NCBI RefSeq assembly: GCF_019112545.1
Contig: NW_025064883.1
Span: 1,314,100-1,378,099, forward strand
Direction: 5' to 3'
DNA from: Guyanagaster necrorhizus
Lineage: Eukaryota; Basidiomycota; Agaricomycetes; Agaricales; Physalacriaceae
DNA length: 64,000 nucleotides
Shown piece by piece: positions 1 through 10,956 of the stretch (position 1 is its first letter; each line of letters opens with the position of its first letter). The notes beneath the pieces are model-generated. The model saw nothing but the letters and a program-made list of their open reading frames with translations, was not told the origin of the DNA and made no database searches. The translations under genes and the position numbers were made by a program.

Positions 1-1558
1 GGCCCACGATTGACATCCGGTTGATGATAATGGAAAGCGCCTTCAAGTCCATCCGACGACCGAAATACGCCAGGAAGGTGTTGAATGAAACGATATCAGG
101 TACCGGACCAACTCGTTTGTCCTTCTTGTTTTCCTCCATGCGCTCAAGAACAGAAAGAGCCTCATCGAGACGATCTGCGGCAAGAAGGCCATGGATGTAT
201 GTATTGTAGACGACCAATGACCTCTCTGGCTCCGTCATTGCCTCGAGATCCGATTGGAACTGTCTGAACAGCCGAATTGCTTCGTCTATCTGACGACCTT
301 CTAACGCAGCCGATATGACGGCCCGGTAGGTGAGTGCGTCTGGTTTTACGCCTTTGGCCTCCATCATTCTCCACACATTCAGTGCATTGTCCATATGTCG
401 AGACTCTGCATACGAGTCTATCAGACCAGTCCATAGTGAGACGGGATGTTTTATCCCGCATCGCGAGACGTCTCCCCACACCTCATCGGCACTTAAGTGA
501 CCACCTCTGCTTTGCAGAAAACTGGTGAGGAAGGCCGTCCATATGCGGTCGGACATCGCTACGAGACGAGTTCCTCCAAGCTGGGATGCGTCTCCGGCAA
601 TAAATGGATTTGCGCCAAATAACCCATCTCTAATGCGGTTGTAAAGGTTCTGTATGGTATTGAAGCCTCCCGCTGCGACGAGTTGTTGCAACTGAATGGC
701 CAGGGGGTTACCCTGATAGACTTTACGCGCAATTTCTAGTCGTCGAACCCATAAGAGCAATTTATCGCGAAATGCGTCGTCGGTGATGTGGGATAGATAG
801 TCCTTTACAGTATAATCATGGAACCGGATAATGGTTTGCCGGTACGCTTCGAATGCAGCTGCGAAATCATCTCGTAAGGCCTGAGCCGCGACGAAAGAGA
901 GTAGAATTGAGACCCGCCCCGGAACGAGCGTGCTCGACGATTGTGTGCGGGCAGCTGTGCTAGATGTGAACGAAAAAACGTCGAAATCTAGCACGTCCAC
1001 GTCCCCGTTATCGACAGAGAGGTCATCCGTCTCGCCCAACATCTTGTGAAACCTGATGTAGAGACTGATGACAATCTTTGGCTCGTTTCTGGAGATGTAG
1101 AAGTTCATGCAAGCAGCCAGAGCGGCCGGGCTGCGCGAACAGGCTGCTGCCAACGAGACCTCTTCAATAAGCTTTCGGGTCGCTATATCCAGCACGTCGG
1201 TGTCATTCTTGGGGATATAATGAGCGATGAAGAGATTGGAGATGCGAGCAAAATCTGCGGGAGCGAGGTGTCGATGAAGGTCGCGCTCCTTGAGCTCAAA
1301 CCAGCATGTTTTCACCGCCTCTACATCCTCCTCCCCTAGGGCCTGCTGGACACGGCCGAGAATACTCTTGTATATGTCTGCGTTGTGATATGGGAGCTGC
1401 TTGTCATGGGCATGAGGACCGTGATTTTCAAGGATGGTTGTATCTCTTTTGATTTTGTAGATGGGCAGCTTGAGGCTGTAATGACGAGCTGGAACGAGGA
1501 GACGGGGTGCGAGGAAGTCGAGGAGAACGGGAGACCTCCACGCAGAAAGGCGTAGCAT
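1..1558 (-). CDS. Mitochondrial pentatricopeptide repeat (PPR) protein, 3' end outside window
   Basis: An intronless reading frame runs from the ATG at 1558 through the left edge, so about 519 residues are present and the C-terminus is missing. The N-terminus is arginine-rich and free of acidic residues for about 10 residues, then carries a MLRLSAWR...ARHYSLK presequence-like stretch, which suggests mitochondrial import. The last 150 residues contain degenerate 35-residue helical repeats with PPR signatures such as PDALTYRAVISAAL, VVYNTYIHGLL and VSFNTFLAYFG. Fungal PPR proteins of this kind bind organellar transcripts and act in mitochondrial RNA processing or translation; the RNA target cannot be inferred here. 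It is divergent from the cyclophilin gene with only 59 bp between the two ATGs. The family call is firm, the exact orthologue is not. Confidence 0.85.
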   Translation of the reverse strand, partial: MLRLSAWRSPVLLDFLAPRLLVPARHYSLKLPIYKIKRDTTILENHGPHAHDKQLPYHNADIYKSILGRVQQALGEEDVEAVKTCWFELKERDLHRHLAPADFARISNLFIAHYIPKNDTDVLDIATRKLIEEVSLAAACSRSPAALAACMNFYISRNEPKIVISLYIRFHKMLGETDDLSVDNGDVDVLDFDVFSFTSSTAARTQSSSTLVPGRVSILLSFVAAQALRDDFAAAFEAYRQTIIRFHDYTVKDYLSHITDDAFRDKLLLWVRRLEIARKVYQGNPLAIQLQQLVAAGGFNTIQNLYNRIRDGLFGANPFIAGDASQLGGTRLVAMSDRIWTAFLTSFLQSRGGHLSADEVWGDVSRCGIKHPVSLWTGLIDSYAESRHMDNALNVWRMMEAKGVKPDALTYRAVISAALEGRQIDEAIRLFRQFQSDLEAMTEPERSLVVYNTYIHGLLAADRLDEALSVLERMEENKKDKRVGPVPDIVSFNTFLAYFGRRMDLKALSIIINRMSIVG

Positions 1559-1617
1559 GAAGTAGAGGCTAAAATAAGTAAACAAACAAAATCAAGGCTC
1601 TCTTCTTTACTGTCATC

Positions 1618-3678
1618 ATGGGCCACGGAAATTCTGACAAGCTCTATATCACTCATGCCGAACATACTGGCATGTTTGGTTCCCATTCGTCCTCTACAGG
1701 CTTCAAGGCGTACGTCTTTATGCAGCTATAACTTGTCTGGATCCTCACGCACTCAAGTGTAGCAAGCAAGAAGCGCCTCATCCAGGAGCAAGGACACCCT
1801 TCGACTGCTGTGCTCTTTCTTTTCAGCCATTCAGTCATCCTGTCTGTGCTCGAAACTCGGATGGCACTGGCCATGTGTTCGATTTGGTGAACATCATTCC
1901 CTGGCTCAAGTGAGTGAACACATTCCGAGTCTACCTTAACTTCTGACATTACTAGACAACATAACAACACCAATCCTATAACGAAAGAACCTCTGATGCC
2001 CTCTGATCTCATTACACTGCATTATTCTCGCAAGGAGGCATCTGGAGAGATCCATGACCCCATATCCTTCAAACCTTTCAGCGAGCACTCTCACATTGTG
2101 GCTATCGCGACCACCGGAAATGTGTTTCTTGCTGGGAGCATCAAGGGTGGAAAGGATCTTGTTAATGACGTTCCCTTCAAAAAGTAAGCGTTGCTTCCAT
2201 TCAGACCTCACGTCGTCTCACTGAAGCAGGACAGACGTCGTGACGCTACAAAACCCCCATGGACTACCCCCGGCGTCTGTGCCAACTAAAGTCGCATCAA
2301 CTTCTTCTGCATCCACGAAAACTGTTGCTGAAAAGGGCCAGACCAGCGCAGTCCCAGTTAAGACCAAGGAACCGGTACCTTGTACGCGTCCTTCCTACTC
2401 CACGCATTTGGAAGCTGACTTAGAAGCTAAGGGAATATCTCACCTTATTCGAATGGTCTTCCTGGGGCATCTTTGACCTCCACTTCTGTTGATCCTCAGT
2501 CTGGTCCGACGAACCTTGTGTGGGATGAGGTGCGTTACCATCATTCACAACCATTATATCACATATCTGTTTTTAGGAAGAATTGATGTTCGAAAGCATA
2601 TCAAACCCACTCAAAAACAAAGGCAAAGAAAAGGATGTAGGTAAACGGCGCGCCTATGTGCGTGTCGTGACAAGTTTGGGTGGTAGCAGTTTGAATTTGG
2701 AGTTGTACTGCGAAAAAGTAAGGCTTGTTGGCTTGCACGTCGACGCTACTAATACTTCATCTTATTAGGCCCCGAAAACATGTTATAACTTCCTAATGCT
2801 TGCGAGGGCCGGAAAGTATGATAATTGTCTATTTCACCGTTTGGTCCCAGGTTTCATGGTACGTTCTTTCTCATCTTCCGACATATTGAAGGCCAAAATA
2901 TTGCAGATTCAAACTGGTGATCCCATTGGCACCGGTTCTGGGGGGAATTCGTACTGGGGCACTCCGTTTCGCGATGAATATGACCTGAAAGGGGCAGCCA
3001 GACATGATGGTCGTGGTATTGTAGCTATGGCTAACAAGGGTGCGTTCTACATTCATTTTCGTTGTAATTAACCTAAATGATTTTGAAGGTGCTGGGACCA
3101 ATGGGTAAACGCCCGTCATTTATCATTTCAGTGTTAACAAAGTAATCACAGTTCCCAATTTTATGTGACTTTCAAGGCTGCCCCCCATCTTGACAAAAAA
3201 CATACCGTTTTTGGGCGATTGGTTGGTGGAGAAGATGTTCTCGACGCTTTGGAACGTCTACCGCGCAAAGAGGGTACCGAAAGACCCAGTAAGCCCGTGC
3301 GAATAACGGAAGTTGTCATGTACGTCCTTATCACTTCTCATCGGATGTATGTTAATGCTTCGTGGTGGTTGGTACAGTTACCAAGACCCCTTTGAGGAGT
3401 ACAAAACCCGGCTGACGAAGAAGTTGGCGAAACGCGCCGAGACAGAGCAATATGGGAATTCACAAAAAGCCTCAGAGAAGGAGGGCGATGATATCAACTG
3501 GTTTGGCAAGCGAGTAGGTACGAATAGTACCATCTTTGAGTCTGGGGACACTGGAACGGGTGTTGGAAAGTATCTGAACTCGGCGAAAAGACCAAGTGAA
3601 CCCCCGGGTAACGGTGGCGGCGTAGACGAGGTGAAGAAGAAGCGCAAAATTGGCTTCGGGAATTTTGAGGGTTGGTGA
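1618..3678 (+). CDS. CYP8: U-box/cyclophilin peptidyl-prolyl isomerase CYP8 (PPIL2 family)
   Basis: Eleven exons (1618-1709, 1763-1909, 1956-2183, 2230-2381, 2432-2529, 2577-2717, 2769-2858, 2907-3039, 3089-3104, 3152-3319, 3378-3678) give 521 residues. The start [16 protein letters not shown] is the conserved PPIL2 N-terminus. Next comes a U-box ([17 protein letters not shown] onward, roughly residues 45-115), a low-complexity linker, and a cyclophilin domain at about 285-450 with [34 protein letters not shown] and [10 protein letters not shown]. In the family this is a nuclear, spliceosome-associated protein with predicted E3 ligase and prolyl isomerase roles. Exon 9 is only 16 nt. The intron between exons 4 and 5 (2382-2431) is the least certain junction. 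The C-terminal tail is lysine-rich, as in relatives. Confidence 0.9.
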
Positions 3679-3766
3679 ATGTTACGAGCTTCTTGTGTGA
3701 GATACGAATTATTTAGAGTGTATATGTATGATATATGATACATTGTCGGTTCGAATCGTGGAATGA

Positions 3767-4690
3767 TCATGATGGCACTAACACTCTGTCGTGCTCTTCT
3801 GCTGGCCGATGATCTGGAGAAGGTGAGTATAAGGTCATTGTGAGGAACGGAGAATACGAACCTTCGGAAATAGGCTGAGCTGGCTCTGACGTTGGTGCGT
3901 CGGGAAGAAGGACTGGTGGCATCTCTTGGGGTACTTCCAGCTGAACAATAAAGTATAAGATTACAACTGTCTATGTGGTATGCGGCGATGGAACGTACTG
4001 CTTTTGCTTGTAGTTCGAGCAACTCGGCCTGCACAGCGTCTTCGTCGTCTAATGAGAGTTGATTTACTAGCAGTTCTCCGATTTCCTGGGTAGCCCGTTA
4101 TCATCTCTGCAGCGAAGGAATGGCACGTTCGGCGCACCCTCTGATACTCCCTAGCTTCATGAGAGTCTTCTAGGAGCTTCTCTACCTGTTCGACGTTGAG
4201 CTCCTTGTGGATCTCCTTGAGAACGTCGTTGCCTTGCTTCAAGCCATGCACGACAGAGACCTCGATAAGGGAGAACTCTATTGAAGACACCTAGCTCGAA
4301 GGTGAATGCGTATGAATGTACAGAGAAGTAGAGTGTCCATACCAGCTGTTCCAGGTTCTCTAGTTGCCCATCAGTCTTCAAAAGCAAACTCTGCTGGTAC
4401 CTTCTGCGCCGCAAAGCGACGATAGCTCGATCTTTCCGGCCCGCCGTTAGATGTTCCTTTGCAATAGCATGTTCCCTGTCCAAGATAACCTGAATCTTGA
4501 GTGCAAGTCAGCATATACGGCGACCGGTAGCGCAGCGAGGCAACCTTCTTCTGATACTGCCGCAATTTATCTCGCTGAAGCTTGAGACTGCGATAATGAG
4601 CGAAGACAACAGCAAGAGGGAGAAATGAGCATACTCGAGAATAGCACGGTCCTGCGGTGTTATCTTGGGGAGAGATTGGTTTGTACCCAT
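3767..4690 (-). CDS. VPS20: ESCRT-III subunit Vps20 (CHMP6)
   Basis: Seven exons (4635-4690, 4545-4587, 4343-4489, 4138-4290, 3999-4085, 3862-3940, 3767-3813) encode 203 residues, the normal CHMP6 size. The start MGTNQS is a canonical N-myristoylation signal (Gly2, Ser6), a hallmark of Vps20. The basic helical N-half contains DLKLQRDKLRQYQKKV and the acidic C-half contains IGELLVNQLSLDDEDAVQAE. In the family Vps20 sits on endosomal membranes, links ESCRT-II to Snf7 and nucleates ESCRT-III filaments for multivesicular-body sorting. The second intron (4490-4544) starts with GTTGCC, a weak donor, but conservation across the junction supports it. It converges with CYP8: the stop codons are 88 bp apart. 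Confidence 0.92.
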
Positions 4691-4912
4691 GTCAACAGGA
4701 GAGAGGTGTCATCATGATGGTGCATGCCAAATCAAGCCTGCGATCCCAGTTGGGTCAGTGGGAGGGGCTTCACCTGTCTTCTTACCACCACCACCACAAC
4801 GTTGACGCGTTATTCTTCGTCTGCATCTTCGTTTACGTGCCTATAGCCATCTGGACGTCGCCTATATCTGACGCCTATTGCTGGCTTGGCATGCCTTTGA
4901 GCCTCATCGTCA

Positions 4913-6498
4913 ATGCCTATTCGACGCCTAGGGCCTATCAGAAGAGCCGTTGCCACGAGTGGGGTATCGCTGGTCCGGACATATCATGATTACTTTCGAG
5001 CTGCCACCCCAGGTGCAATATACAATGTCGCCCCTTACTGGTTCTGACATGTTGTAAGGTGGCGTTATTCGTATTCCTCTGGCTTCCCCAAAAGTTATCG
5101 GAGTTGCTTCTTCTAGAGGGACTAGAAGGTACGTCCTGCTACGGCTTGCGCGACATCGTTAATAGTGCTTTAGTCATCAAGAGGATTTCTACTCTTTCGC
5201 TACATTGACTCTTGATCCAGAAGAACTTCGTGCAAGCCTCAAGAAGTTCCAGAAAGTTGACTGGGATCCTAACATAATAGGACAGCCATTCAACAGTCAA
5301 ATTGCTTTCATTGGCATTTATGATGGGTGCGTAGCCAAATTTCACTGGATGCAATGTTACCAATCAGGTTTAGTCATGGTGGATCCGCGGTTTCCCAGTA
5401 CCTCCGTCAAGAACTTCACGGATTATTCGAATCAGTAAAAAAGTCGGACATTCCAGAACTCTATGCCTGGATCCATGAACTTGGGGGCTATTTTAAGCGA
5501 TTCAGGGGAGGCGCTCTCCAACCATGGATTCATGACCCCAATAATCCTCATGTTTATGACCTTGAAGCGCGCGCCACACAGACCTTTTTCGAAGTAAATC
5601 TCCATATCTCTATTTGCTATTTCATCCTTATGTTTTTCCTAGGTCGATCGCAATATGTCTACCGACGAAGTAGCACAGTCTTGCGGTGCCACTGCTTCGG
5701 TTGCTCTTCTTCAGTCCATTGATGCCACGGCCACGGCACCATTCTCTGCAAAAACAGTCGCCCTAACTGTTGCTCACTGCGGGTCAGTGTTGAGTAGTCG
5801 TATTTCCCATATCCAGATACTGAGAGCTTACAGAGACACGCGGATATTACTTTGTTCTACAGACAGTGCTAAAGTGTTCCGAATGACTGACAAGCATCAT
5901 GCAGATGCCAGGGTTGAGTCTATACGTCTTCGGCGCATGATGGGATCGTCTTTAATCACGGATTCATTTGGAGAGTCACGGTATGACATTTACTCCTTCA
6001 TATGTCGAACACGTCAAATATGTCTTATAGATGGATGGGTGCTCTTGAAAACACGCGTGGGTGAGACTTATCCCTGATCGTTCGAACGCTACGCATACTC
6101 ACCTATTTGTTCAAGATTAGGCGACCTGCAATTCAAAAAATTCGGTGTTACTCCGGAACCAGAAATCAGAACGAAGCTCTTGGAAGGTTGTCATACTTAC
6201 TACCTTCTTGCTTACTAATTTCTCATTCTAGCTTGCTATAGGAAACAAATGGGCCTATATGGTGCTTGTCTCAGATGGTGTTTCTTCAATACTTTCAGAC
6301 GATGAAGTTGCGGACTTGGCAAGGGGTGCTCCTGACCCCAAGACCGCTGCTGAGCACATTTTGGCATTTGTGGAAGAGTTAGGTGGTGAGGACAACGCGA
6401 CGGCACTTGTAGTTCCTTTGGCAGGGTGGGGCAAGATCACTGGACCCGACAGAACCAAATCCCTTAGGGATTACCGAAGGGAGCAGGCTGGTGCGTAA
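4913..6498 (+). CDS. PTC6: Mitochondrial PP2C-type protein phosphatase (Ptc6-like)
   Basis: Nine exons (4913-5012, 5059-5128, 5174-5326, 5374-5593, 5643-5782, 5834-5980, 6031-6060, 6116-6186, 6242-6498) give 395 residues. The chosen ATG yields an arginine-rich, acid-free leader (MPIRRLGPIRRAVATSG) followed by TYHDYFR, consistent with a mitochondrial presequence. PP2C motifs are present: RSHQEDFYS, the metal-binding YDGHGG around residues 106-111, CGATASVALLQ, RLRRMMGSSLITDSFGE, VSDGVSS, and GEDNATALVV with Asp361. In yeast, Ptc6-type enzymes dephosphorylate matrix proteins such as pyruvate dehydrogenase; the substrate here is inferred. Exon 7 is 30 nt. For exon 8 the acceptor at 6115 was preferred because it restores the conserved Arg-Gly-Leu-Gly-Asp. 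Symbol assignment is tentative; family assignment is strong. Confidence 0.88.
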
Positions 6499-7501
6499 TT
6501 CCGACTGCGGACGAGTTGTCGTGTGATTGACGATCCCTACGTAGTTGGGAGTGAACGGCTTAGGAAAATGTAACTCAAATCACTGCCTTTCTTGCAATGT
6601 CCCTAGCTAGATCTGTAACCGGTCGCCTTGATGGGAGCAAGCTTACCATTTCATGGCAAAGACAACATGTCACCGGAAAAGCCATGGCCAGGTGTGGGAT
6701 CTCAATGTTGACGCGTTTGTTCGGGTGAAATGATACAGCTTGAAGTTGCTGCCCCGCGATACCCCCTGCCATAGTATACGCCCTTCTGTTCTATCCACTT
6801 CCCTCCCCGTTCACAATGATCTCACACCTCGTCGTCTGGATGTTGAGGTACATCTCATACCATTGCAGCAGTTGGAAACATTTTCGCCTACTAGAGATGG
6901 ACACGTTAATGGACCGGATCCAACGCTTCTGCACGCCCACCGTCTGGTTATTACAGTTTGGAAGTAAGCTGTCGCATTCTTTCTGTTGTATTTATTCGTC
7001 GAAAGTCGTGGTTTGTTTCATATTCAATATATATCGTTAATCGACATTTCCTCATCCTCCAGAACTGGTTCACTAGCTACCAACTAGACACCATCGCCTA
7101 TTGCCGGCGATCTTAACCGAAGCTCAGTCCATTACGAAGTGAACATTTCGGCTCTTTACAGCCTGTTCCGGGTGCGTTGTGCTCAATTTATGAATCTAAC
7201 TATTTCTTTTTCGCGTAGAATCCGTTTCTTCTCGTTTGATCTCGTTGATCTTCAGTTGAGCTTTTCTATCGGGATTGATCTCACGTGCCGCTTCCCTTGG
7301 TGTCCTTCTCGTTGCTAGTGTTGTTGGAAATATATACCGTTGTCTCCATCTGTGAACGACTTCGCGCCTCTCGAATACCAAAGTCATAATTTCACCGACG
7401 GATGCTTGTGATACAAAATTTCAGTAACCTCATAACTCAACATATGCACGATTCGGACGTAGTTGTGGATTTTGTGCTTTACATACTCATGCATATACAT
7501 C
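6499..7501. other. Intergenic stretch between two convergent genes, no gene supported
   Basis: About 1 kb separates the stop codons of the PP2C gene and the gamma-glutamyltranspeptidase gene. Only short open frames of 60 to 75 codons occur (for example 6740-6967 and 6816-7040, overlapping in two frames). None has a recognisable domain, a good start context or a conserved splice pattern. The 3' UTRs of both neighbours must lie here. The stretch is longer than the other convergent gaps in the window, so a short non-coding RNA or a gene relic is possible but not visible. Confidence 0.5.
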
Positions 7502-10191
7502 TCATATTTGTGCTGCAGCGTGACCGTCGGCTCGAGGATCGGAACCTGCCGCCCATACCAGCCTACCAGAGGGATCCTCAAGCTTCTGTATGATCTGACC
7601 TCGACCCAACATTGCTCTTCTGAATCCAGTAACGTGTCGTGCGTCATGTCCCATAGCTTAACAGGGTTGGTAAGCAAATAATTGGGCGAGGTTATGAAAA
7701 ATTCACCTATCAACGCTGCGATTGTCTCAGGCGGGATACCTTCCTCGAAGTAAACCTCGCCGTTGATGTCTCCCGCATTTCCCGTTTCTCGAGTCTGGGT
7801 GTCTGGACTGCCAGCTGATATACAGAAACGGGGAGCGTCCAGTGCTTCCTGAGGGGTATACCCGCGTAGTATGTTCAAGAGTACCTGAACGTGGCCTTGG
7901 GGCTGGCAATGGATCTCTTCTGAGCTACAGCAAGTCGTGCGTGAAAACGCTGCTCACCTGCATGAAACCACCCATGACACCGAAGCTCAGGAACAGTTCG
8001 TCGCCCTTGGTAACCATACATGGTATAATGGTGTGATACGGTCGTTTTCCGCCCTGCCATTCTTCAGAATCGCACTCGCACTTGCCACGATGCATACCTG
8101 CAAGGCATTGGGGTGATTCTTCTCCAGCAAGAAGCCACTTCCTCTATTCTGTAGCGTGAAACCACAGCCTTTGGGAACAGCTTCCCGGTTATGAACTGAT
8201 CAGACGCAGCAACGGCAAGATGCAAACTGTTGTTACCTCCTGTCCCGAATCCTACAGTGAGTGTGAGTTTCATAGCAACTCATTATCAATGTCATGGCAC
8301 TGTACCAGCATAGTTGCTTTGGATAAAGCTGCATGCGTTTCCCCATTGATCGGTAACTGTACACAGATAAGCACAGTATTTGCTATGATTCAGAACGAAG
8401 TAGTCATACCAGAGAAGTAAACCGTATCCGAAGATGCAAATGGGTTACCCTGAATTTGTATGGTTCGCATGAAAGGGAGAACGATACCGAGTCATTACGC
8501 ACATGCACCACCTTCGGGTTAGTCTTCGTGGGGTCGATGAGCTTAGCTCTTGACGTGAGATAGTCCTAGAAAATATCATCCAGGACACACTACGGGAACA
8601 CAGAAAATTCACCAACTTTGCTCAGTAGTTCTTTCGTAGGGATGTGTCGTGTATCTGGATCAGTTACATACCATTGACTGTCTATAGCGACATCAACAGC
8701 CGCCAGCATGAACAAACCAGGAGAATTTTACCTGAAAAAGCGAGTCTAGACACGGGGGTGAACACTCATGTCGTCGTGATAGTAAGGATGAAGACACGAA
8801 CCGCAAGGCCTCAACGAGTACGTGCAGGTACTCTGGAGAATTATGTTCCATCTCCGACAAAGGTTTGATAATGCCTTGCTCTTGCAGGCTCTCAAGGATA
8901 CCGAGGGCAATTAGAGCGGTTAATCCTACAAGACCAGCATGTCAAATCATGCATCTCAGCAAGAGAATAGCGCTATTGACCTTGTCCATTAGGTGGGCAC
9001 TGAAACAAAGGGGTGTTAGTGTCCTGACTTGATAACAAGTACTCTTGTTACCTCGTAGACCGACATTTCGTTAGCATAAGTGTACTTCAAAGGCTCAACA
9101 AAAGAAGTTTCGTGTTTGGAGAGATCATCAAGCTCCATCAACCCTCCTCGGCTTTGGATCAACTCCACAATGGCCGAAGCGATTCTGCCTTTATAAAAAC
9201 CATCTTTTCCACGGGCAGCAACTTCGCGAAACGTTTTGGCAAGATTAGGGAGAGTGACTATTTGGCCTGGAAGTGGTGCCTTTCCATTCAAAAGCATCTC
9301 ATCACCATTGGGAGACGCATTCTTGATGAGGTTCTGGCCAACGCAAATTAGCCCGCATAACGATCGAAGGCAGTAAAGGCATACCTCAGATCTCTGCCAC
9401 TGTATACGCCGTCACTCCTCTGAAGATTATTTTGAATGGCTCTCACTTACGCTATAGCTGTGGATCTCTGAAACAGGGACACTAGAAACAACTTTAGAAG
9501 GTCAGAGGATAGAGATATCAGACTTACCCTTCCTCTGCTAGTCTAATGGCGGGTTCCAGTACGTCTGCCACGGTAAGCTTTCCACTCCCAAAGGTCTCTA
9601 CGGTATCGACCCATGCGGCGGCAGCACCTGCATTTGATGTCAGAATCATTTGTCTTTTTGGCACGCGGCAGCAACTGACCGGGAACGGTTACAGAGTTGA
9701 TATCAGAGGCCGGTATCCACCCGGTTAGCCCTCGTTGTTGTACATACTCGAGTGTGAGTTTCTGAGGGGACCGGCCAGATCCGTTCAAAGCTTTTACCTG
9801 CTTGGTTTTTGCATCATAAAACAAGCAGAACGCATCTCTATCATTTTGATAAGGTGCTACCCTTTCGGACAATATACGGAATGGTGATAATCACCCTCCG
9901 ATTCCACAGCAGCTGGGTTCAGTCACATTCAAGGCAGCTGAGGTCGCGACGGCCGCGTCCGCTAATGAAGTATTAGGTATTAGCCAGTGATGAGGGGAAA
10001 TGAGAACAGTGGATCACACCGGCATTTCCGCCTTTCCTCAAGATCTCCAACCCAGCCTCAGTAGCTAAAGGTTGAGAAGAAGATACTATGCCTTTCGTGC
10101 CGTATACGACAGAACGGCGACTTGGAAAACGAGCCAACACAGTAGTGGGCTTTGCAACCTTGGACCAGTCAATTTTTACAGGGAAGGACAT
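7502..10191 (-). CDS. Gamma-glutamyltranspeptidase (glutathione hydrolase), YwrD-like, no signal peptide
   Basis: Nineteen exons: 10020-10191, 9895-9961, 9680-9837, 9528-9627, 9451-9481, 9385-9399, 9052-9333, 8981-8999, 8802-8925, 8732-8745, 8617-8681, 8503-8565, 8410-8449, 8306-8356, 8237-8251, 8098-8180, 7958-8053, 7707-7902, 7502-7656; 581 residues. The GGT family fold is recognisable from [50 protein letters not shown] and [10 protein letters not shown]. The autoprocessing nucleophile is Thr379 in SSDTVYFSV, followed by [13 protein letters not shown] and LQNRGSGF. The enzyme cleaves gamma-glutamyl bonds of glutathione. Unlike the vacuolar yeast enzyme it has no signal anchor and resembles the bacterial YwrD subgroup, so cytosolic action is inferred. 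Four exons are 14 to 19 nt long. It is divergent from prefoldin subunit 6, with 165 bp between the ATGs. Confidence 0.9.
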
Positions 10192-10356
10192 CGTGGAATA
10201 AGAGACAGAAGTGAAGACGGAAGGCCTTCATATTCCGCTGTGCCGGCGGGTAATACTGATGAAATCCCATGGTCGTACCGGTGCGAGGATTATTTCTGCG
10301 ATTTGGTCAAGATAAGATAACGGCTTCCTTTTTTTGGATCTTCATTCCTCGCCATC

Positions 10357-10890
10357 ATGTCTCTTCAAGAAAAGGTGCAAACAGTTGCACAAGAGTTCCA
10401 AATGCTCCAGGCTGATATGGCCAAGGTCGTGGAGGCCAGAGAGAAATTGGGCACTCAACAATCCGAGAATGAGCTCGTGAAGAAAGTCTGTCTACCCTTT
10501 GGCGCGAGTTGTACCGTGTATGAATGGCCGTCTCCCCCAGGAATTCGCCAAACTCACGCCATCGAATGCGGTGTATAAACTCATTGGGCCCGTACTTGTG
10601 AAGCAGGACCAGGCAGAGGCGAAGAGCAACGTTAATACACGGCTAGACTTTATCAAGGGTGAAATGTCCGCTTTTACTTCTGTTGTGCCGGCGCACCGCT
10701 GACCTTGCATAGAAAACGAGTCGAGGCCCAAATACAGGACATTGAGGCCAAGTCGGAGCAGAAGAAAAGAGAAGTACGTGTAGTTCTCATACGGCATTGC
10801 TAGCAACCTTTACATGATTTGCAGTTTGCCGCTGCACAGACCGCTCTCCAACAACAACAGCAAAATCTAGAAGCAACAACAACGGCATAA
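10357..10890 (+). CDS. YKE2: Prefoldin subunit 6
   Basis: Four exons (10357-10485, 10541-10665, 10713-10773, 10825-10890) encode 126 residues, the usual length for this subunit. It is an antiparallel coiled coil: the N-helix MSLQEKVQTVAQEFQMLQAD, a beta-hairpin region with NAVYKLIGPVLVKQDQAEA, and a C-helix KRVEAQIQDIEAKSEQKK ending in a glutamine-rich tail. Prefoldin is a cytosolic hexameric chaperone that hands unfolded actin and tubulin to the CCT chaperonin; this is one of its four beta-type subunits. The third exon joins through a donor at 10666 that keeps the conserved Gly-Glu-Ile-Lys-Arg. It converges with the uS17m gene, leaving 66 bp between stops. Confidence 0.92.
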
Positions 10891-10956
10891 TGCTTTTACC
10901 TCTCTCCCTGTAGCACCTCTTCCTGTATCTATATTGCCTGAATGAATCTTTCGTCC

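Noticed and set aside
3748..3757. A GGTTCGAATC stretch resembling a tRNA T-loop / B box
   Set aside because: The flanking bases do not form a 5-bp T stem, no A box, anticodon arm or acceptor stem can be paired upstream, and it lies in the 3' region between CYP8 and VPS20.
3378..4034. A 218-codon open frame on the minus strand across the CYP8/VPS20 boundary
   Set aside because: It reads through VPS20 introns and then antisense to the last CYP8 exon; the spliced VPS20 model explains the conserved part.
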